Source: Epiperipatus broadwayi (taxonomy: Eukaryota; Onychophora; Udeonychophora; Euonychophora; Peripatidae). Taken from it: DNA of 64,000 nt. The stretch is from NCBI GenBank assembly GCA_028023455.1, contig JAQFVV010006238.1:8299349-8363348 (forward strand), read 5' to 3'. How positions within the stretch are numbered: position 1 is the first letter of the stretch; each line of letters opens with the position of its first letter. Below are positions 58,291 through 64,000 of the stretch, piece after piece. The notes under the pieces were generated by a model. It was not told the origin of the DNA. It did not search any database and worked only from the letters and a program-made list of their open reading frames with translations. The position numbers were made by a program, and so were the translations under genes.

Positions 58291-58934
58291 ATTTTAAAAA
58301 GAATGAAAACTGTAATTGTGTGATTATTCAAAATTTGTTGAAAGTTGGCCATTCTACATGGGAATGTTACCATTATGTGATTATAATTAAATTTAAATTT
58401 TAATGGTTGATTAGTGCTCAAGATTGATGAAAAATGCCATAAACTGAGAAAAAAGATTTTATTTGTATTTTATAAAAACATATGCAATTTTTTTCTATTT
58501 ATCCTAAAATATTTTAATTATTATATTTATTTTGTTTGATATTATATATATATATATATATATAAGATCAAAAAATAAATACTACCTAATGCTATACTAG
58601 CACTTAAAAAATAAAATAGAAATTTATATAACACTACAATACTAGCCAAAATAATACAATTTTACAAATATTCTTACACAACCATGGTTTCATCTATTAA
58701 AAAATATACCTTCTCAAGTAAAATTTAATAATTGTAAAACATATATATATAAAATAAAATAATCTTCCCACCACTGACCTATATAAATAAAATTGTATGT
58801 AGAAGGATTACTTTATTAGTATCTGCTCATTTTAATGTGGCATTTAAGATTGATTCAAACATTGGACAATTAATTATTAATGGAAAAAGTTGTGTTGATA
58901 AAATCAATAAATGTAATATTATTTATTTTTTGCC

Positions 58935-59305
58935 CTAGAAGACATCAATTAGTAAATAGATTTATAAGATTAGTTTTGTTTGGGTGGCATGAAAGTGGTG
59001 TGGAAGAAAAGCCTGAATTTAAATTCATTATTAAATAGTGTCAAACAGTCAATTGATTGCAAATATATTCCTGAAGTAGTTTATAAGATACCTTGTAGAT
59101 GTCATAAAATTTATATAGGTCAAAGTAAATTAAGTTTTAATGAAAGAGTTAAAGCTTATAAGAGTAGAGTTAAAAAATAGATATCAAAAGTTAGCTTTGT
59201 ATATTCATGAACTAAATACGGATCATAAAATATTATTTAACAATACACAAGTTATCTTTATGGAAAAAGTGAATTTAAAAGAAAGTTGTAAGATATTTTG
59301 ATGAT
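58935..59305 (+). pseudogene. PLE GIY-YIG fragment (family C)
   Basis: The frame 58980-59180 reads LNSLLNSVKQSIDCKYIPEV, VYKIPCRCHKIYIGQSKLSF, NERVKAYKSRVKK and a stop. These are the I-Y strand (VVYKI), the CxC knuckle, YIG and the Arg helix of a GIY-YIG nuclease. In a shifted frame afterwards come LALYIHELNTDHKILFNNTQ and VIFMEKVNLKESCKI, the rest of the domain with its late Glu. A frameshift near 59180 separates the two. The piece begins abruptly after a fused copy of the 57.95 kb block at about 58930. Confidence 0.75.
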
Positions 59306-59394
59306 ATTTTTTAATCTGTGATCATTGTTACGAAGACATCCTTTGATGTGAAAGAAAGTTGGGTGTTAAAGTGAATGATGGGAAGACTATTTTG

Positions 59395-59395
<1 letters not shown>

Positions 59396-59462
<67 letters not shown>
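59396..59462. repeat. (TA)n microsatellite
   Basis: About 66 bp of alternating TA with one AA interruption near 59433. Confidence 0.95.
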
Positions 59463-59465
<3 letters not shown>

Positions 59466-59789
59466 TTACTTGAGTACATCTATTTGTTAATAGTTGAAAC
59501 CATGGTTATGTAAGAATTTAATAATATTGTTTTGGCTAATATTGTAATGTTATGTGATTTTCTATATTATTTTTTATATATAAGAAGAATGTTGTTAATA
59601 AATATTTCAGCAGTTTTTACTTACATTTTTCAATCAATGCAAATATGCAAATTTTCCATTTTGTCCAATGAAATTAATAAGTTTTTAAAATAAATGTAAA
59701 AACCATTACAAACCCATTTTCACATTCATTAAATGAAGTATTTTTAAGTCAAATACTTGTTGTGTATATATATATATATATATATTATA

Positions 59790-60400
59790 AAGGACTTGAA
59801 CTCAGACTGTGAATCTCCCTACAACTATCCTTTCTATTTTATACAAACAATATACATGACCACATACATATGAAAAAGATAAATGGTCTCCAATACTGTA
59901 TTCTGTGCTGAACCAGCACTCATCAGTTGGTTCAGATAACCATCTCCCACATATATATACAATCAGAGCTCAGTTTATATTAAAATAGCACTCCCATGTT
60001 GGAATTAAGACAATCTGACCCCTCACATGCAGGACCATGCTATGTCCATTTCCTTTTTCACATGTATGTGGTAATGTGTATTGATTGTATAAGGTAGAGT
60101 GAATAGTTGGAGGGAGCATGAAAGTTGAATTTAAGTTCATTCTTATTACATTAAGTTTAGTATAGACAATATATATGTACGTAAATATTATATATTTTAA
60201 ATAGAAGTACATTTTGCATACTTGAAATCTAGTTATAATACAGGGGATTTGAACACAAACTTTCAACCTTCCTTCAGCCATCTATGAAAAATATGTATTG
60301 GAGATCATCCATCTTTTTCATATGTATGTGGTCATGTGTATCGGTTGTATGAGATAGAGGGGATGGTGGAAGGAAGCTTCAAAGTCTATGCTCAAATTTC
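59790..60400. repeat. Nested inverted repeats (R4) with tRNA-like and hammerhead pieces
   Basis: CATGACCACATACATATGAA (59856-59875) is reversed at 60317-60336 (TTCATATGTATGTGGTCATG), with partial matches at 60058-60075. The outer parts, such as GAACTCAGACTGTGAATCTC (59799-59818) and AAGTCTATGCTCAAAT (60380-60395), resemble tRNA B-box regions (GAGTTCAAGTCC on the minus strand). A degenerate hammerhead (59895-59926) lies inside. (TA)n tracts flank the cluster. Confidence 0.6.
59895..59926 (-). ncRNA. Degenerate hammerhead motif (R3 type)
   Basis: On the minus strand CTGATGAG and stem II GUGCUG/CAGCAC with a GUU loop are perfect. The next box reads AGAAUAC rather than GAAA-U, so the core is damaged on the 3' side. 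Confidence 0.55.
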
Positions 60401-60401
60401 C

Positions 60402-60410
<9 letters not shown>

Positions 60411-60464
<54 letters not shown>
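60411..60464. repeat. (TA)n microsatellite
   Basis: Uninterrupted alternating TA of about 54 bp. Confidence 0.95.
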
Positions 60465-60469
<5 letters not shown>

Positions 60470-60479
60470 ACCTTATATA

Positions 60480-62230
60480 TTTTTTTCTTTATTGCTTTTA
60501 AAAAACTATTGACCTCAGTGTATTGTGTTAAAGCTTCTTTCAATGGTAATAAAAGTCACATTTATTTCAATTACTTTTATTGATTCCAAGTTGATTTATT
60601 TGATAGTTCCAAATTCTCCATTGAACATATCTACTAATAACTTATTTCACTGGTTATGGACTTTCAATTTAATGCAATTTTAAGGTTAATTAAAATTTAT
60701 TTAAAAATATGAAAAAAAACTTTTGTTTCTATTCCAGAATAGAATCTTCATTATGTTGATAACAAGTAAATGCATTAATCTCTATCCCCAAGTCCTTGAT
60801 GTAGATTATAGCTCCTATACACTATTCCACAATTATAAAGGTGGGATATTTTTTTTACTTATACATAATTTTTATAATATTCTCAAAATTTTGACTCTTC
60901 TGATGAAACCATTACTAAAAATTATTATATTTCTTAAATAAAATTAGGACGCCATTATCATTTGATATTGATAAATAGGTTATAAATGTAATACATGTAT
61001 CTGGGGAAATTCTGATTTGTTTTGTCAAAAACGTTCAAACTTTACTCCAGTCTTGAATTCTAATTTTTAAGATGGTAGCATCAAATGTCAAATTGGTTTA
61101 CTATAAATAATGTTATTATTTTTAATAGTTTACATTTAATTTAAGTCATAGTCTTTGTAATATGCCATTCTTGTAAAAGTTGGAACTTATATCAATGTGG
61201 TGATTTTATTATCATTTTTAACAGAGAGATATAATAGTTATATCAAATCCAAATAATAGTGGCATTGAATATCCATAGACATTTTATCTACCTTCCACAA
61301 ATTAGTCATCAACGTATTTATGAACCTCTCTTGTGAAAGAAGTGCTTTTACCACTTTTCATATTATTATCTTTGTATTAGTTTATTTCTTCTTTTTTTTA
61401 ATACATATATTCTAACCACCTTATATTTATTCATAAGCTATTTTTTCTTCTTCATAATTTCCTCCAATAATCTTTTCTATCTATTTATATTCATCACATA
61501 GCAGCCTCTCCTGAACAAGTTAGACTACTACAGCTCTAGAAATTTCATAACATAAAAAAACAAACAAGAAACTAAAAAGATTAAGGGGAGATTTGCAATG
61601 ATTATAAAAATCAATCTACAAAGAAGAAATAAATCAATTTATACTTTATTTGACATTTTTGTGATGATAATTTAATTATTTTTGCATAAAATGTTTTTTT
61701 TTTCTGAAAGAATTAAACATTACACCAATCTTATCATTGCATTCTATTTTTAGACAATCTTACCAACAAAACATATTAAACTAAGTGTATTTAAAATGTC
61801 TTTGAAGTACCATTTAAGACATAAATGGGGCTGACTTTCTCATTAAAATTATGCTCAATTTTACACTAAAATATTTTTTAGAAAATTATCATTATTTATT
61901 TTTGCCACATGTTCATTCTTTAAAGATGTGCTTTATAATAGTAAATTCAATATCAATTTATCAAGTAAATTGAAAAATATCAAATGGCTTTTCAACCTTT
62001 CCATCATATATTCACAATAGTATAGAGTACTTCTACTGCTTTTAAATCCATAGTTTATTTTTATTCAATAATATTTGCCAAATAATAGTTTTCTATACAA
62101 CTAAATTATTTTAAGTAATTATTTTATTATGATTAAATCCCCATCTTTTAATGTATTGTGTACATTGCATTAAATTAGTATATTAGTGAATTTTATTAGT
62201 CATTTATTAGACTAGAGATTATCCAATAGT
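60480..62230. other. AT-rich stretch without recognised features
   Basis: No gene or structured repeat recognised; a 72-codon open frame at 60723-60941 has no domain. Confidence 0.3.
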
Positions 62231-62390
62231 AAATAATACTTCTATAGTGTAATTTTTACTACATCACATTCAAAGAAGGTAAGGACTGTTTTTATCCATT
62301 TTTAATATCTTGTGGAAAGATGTAATTATAATCATATGCCAAAGACATATGAAAAAGTCTATGACACCATGGATTTATCAATTAAACTTT

Positions 62391-62594
<204 letters not shown>

Positions 62595-62641
62595 TACTGC
62601 ATAATGATAAAGATATATATAACCATTGTGGTCTGAACCAA

Positions 62642-62675
62642 CTGATGAGTGTAGATTCAGCACAAAATGTGCATC
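62642..62675 (+). ncRNA. Hammerhead motif, R3 copy 1
   Basis: CTGATGAG (62642-62649), then a partly paired stem II ending CAGCAC, then AAAA where GAAA is expected, and AUG-UG-CAU as stem III followed by C. One core change (G12 to A) probably inactivates it. Confidence 0.6.
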
Positions 62676-62943
62676 TCAAAGATCACATATCTTTTGCACA
62701 AGTTTTTGGTTATATGTTTATAATGATATCTCTCCACAAGGTGTTACAAGTGGATAAAAACAGTCCCTACCTTGCATAAAAATGGTGTAGTAAAAATTAC
62801 ACTAAAATATTATTCATTATTGGTTAATCTCTAGTTTAATCAATGATTATTAAAAATGAATTAATATACTTTCATTAAGTGATTTGTGTCAAAGTTGTGA
62901 GGGCAGCACCTTTGACACTTACCAATTAAACTGTAGTAATTTG

Positions 62944-62944
<1 letters not shown>

Positions 62945-63020
<76 letters not shown>
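62945..63020. repeat. (TA)n microsatellite
   Basis: Alternating TA of about 76 bp immediately upstream of R3 copy 2. Confidence 0.97.
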
Positions 63021-63023
<3 letters not shown>

Positions 63024-63024
63024 T

Positions 63025-63240
63025 GAATAATAATAAAGATATTCATAAGAGATTGTGGCCTGGGCCAACTTATGAGTGCTGGTTCAGCATGAAATGTGCA
63101 TCTTGGAAATCATAGATCTTTTCACATTGTTTTGGTTATATGTTTATAATTATATCCTTCCACAAGGTGTTAAAACTGGATAGAAACCAATCCCTATCTT
63201 GCATGAAAATGGGGTAGTGAAAATTACACTACAGACATAT
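63025..63240 (+). repeat. R3 repeat, copy 2
   Basis: Parallel to 62605-62807: ATTGTGG(T/C)CTG, CAGCA(C/T), TTTTTGGTTATATGTTTATAAT versus TTTTGGTTATATGTTTATAAT, CCACAAGGTGTTA and AAAATTACACTA. Each copy is preceded by a microsatellite ((TATC)n or (TA)n). Confidence 0.8.
63069..63102 (+). ncRNA. Hammerhead motif, R3 copy 2
   Basis: CTTATGAG (G5 changed to U), a six-pair stem II GUGCUG/CAGCAU with loop GUU, intact GAAA, stem III AUG/CAU with loop UG, and C at the cleavage position. CCAA before and UUGG after can form stem I. Copies 1 and 2 carry different core defects, so their common ancestor probably had an intact ribozyme. Confidence 0.7.
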
Positions 63241-63244
63241 TATG

Positions 63245-64000
63245 TAATAAATATGTGTCTGCATTGTAATTCAGCAACCAAGATTTCCTTTCTTTCAAAA
63301 GGCAGCAAAGATATTTAAAATGAAAACTCATTTTAGAATGTACAGATATTTTTTCCATTACTGACTAATGAAACTTGAGCAAATTAATTTTAAGTATTAA
63401 AAATATTTTATAAAGAACACTTTTATTTATTTTGTGTGATGATGCACTGAAAAATCAAATAATATTTATTTCTTGTACCACAATTTGGGGTGGTGTATTT
63501 AACTTGAAATTAAAAAACTGGAAAAAGTCCATAAATTAATTAATTCAAAGATTAAATTAATTAATTTTTGGAATTTCACTTTTATTTTATTCTGCAATGA
63601 GTTGATAATGTTTGATAATAGTGATAATGATGATGCCAGTCCAAATCCCCCCCCCCCAATGTTATTTTTTGTTTTCTAATGTGAATTTATTAATTTATGG
63701 ACACCCCCAATTTTATTTCAAGTTAAATAGACCAAACCAAACTGTGGTCCAAGAATAAAATTATTTTACTTTATAGTGCATTATTCCTGAAATTAAATAA
63801 AAAAAAAATTATAAAATATTTTTTATATATTATTTTTTTACTTTTTAGTTATCAAATACTTTGCAACAGACATTTTGTAACTATTTATAATCAAATTTAG
63901 AAATTAAGAATGTAAACAATGATACCCTATTTCTAGTTTTTAAAAAATTGTTTACAAAAATTTTGTGTTTATGAAGGCAACATTCTTTATTAAAAAAAAA
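63245..64000. other. AT-rich end of window without recognised genes
   Basis: A C homopolymer of about 12 lies at 63647-63658. Nothing else recognised. Confidence 0.3.

Larger units (their letters stand above)
58600..59570. mobile_element. Inverted-repeat unit enclosing a family C PLE nuclease
   Basis: Arms of about 120 bp (58620-58740 and 59460-59560 inverted) share ACACTACAATACTAGCCAAA, TTCTTACA(C/T)AACCATGGTTTCA and CTCAAGTAAA. Inside, next to the arms, are (TA)n runs, a copy of the 57.95 kb block and a GIY-YIG fragment. Confidence 0.65.

Overview
The window looks like repeat-dense, strongly AT-rich (roughly three quarters A+T by eye) intergenic or intronic DNA of an animal genome. I see no host protein-coding exon, rRNA or intact tRNA gene that I can defend. 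The only recognisable coding sequence is from mobile elements: Penelope-like elements (PLEs) with reverse transcriptase (RT) plus GIY-YIG endonuclease, an RTE-type non-LTR retrotransposon with APE-type endonuclease plus RT, and one remnant of a Tigger/pogo DNA transposon. This mix, the long (TA)n and (TATC)n arrays and the absence of bacterial gene organisation indicate a metazoan, probably an invertebrate. I cannot place it more closely.

Layout. 1-2.0 kb: C-terminal fragment of a PLE (family B). 2.67-2.88 kb: short hammerhead-ribozyme (HHR) element. 3.59-3.71 kb: 122-bp near-perfect palindrome. 4.89-5.38 kb: hAT-type MITE. 7.5-9.5 kb: decayed PLE and RTE pieces. 9.5-10.6 kb: a strand-asymmetric low-complexity block, possibly an assembly artefact. 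13.6-15.5 kb: an RTE copy split by a 795-bp inverted-repeat insertion with a 13-bp target duplication. 16-23 kb: several RTE 3' fragments and foldback repeats. 23.5-25.3 kb: a hairpin MITE, then a Tigger-like element with an internally deleted transposase and a nested MITE. 26-28 kb: foldback repeats and a second HHR element. 28.6-31.4 kb: the longest RTE copy. 31.4-47.1 kb: mostly featureless AT-rich DNA with scattered inverted repeats, tRNA-like fragments and small PLE pieces. 47.2-54.1 kb: a young composite PLE (family A) of three copies, one inverted relative to the other two, bounded by (TA)n. 54.9-57 kb: a family B PLE with a damaged catalytic motif. 57-60.4 kb: nested PLE remnants, an HHR inverted dimer with a 13-bp target duplication, and inverted repeats around (TA)n. 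62.2-63.2 kb: another HHR-bearing inverted repeat around a ~204-bp (TATC)n array.

The theme is a PLE-dominated repeat community. Full elements supply RT and GIY-YIG activities. Several classes of short elements carry hammerhead or hammerhead-like motifs, often as inverted pairs, and the best examples have 11-13 bp target-site duplications. I infer that the short elements are mobilised by PLE machinery; this is untested. Almost every coding copy is broken by frameshifts, stops or truncation. The family A copies differ by only a few changes, so that family was active recently. Some frameshifts lie in homopolymers and one 10-base block matches an Illumina adapter end, so part of the damage may be assembly error.
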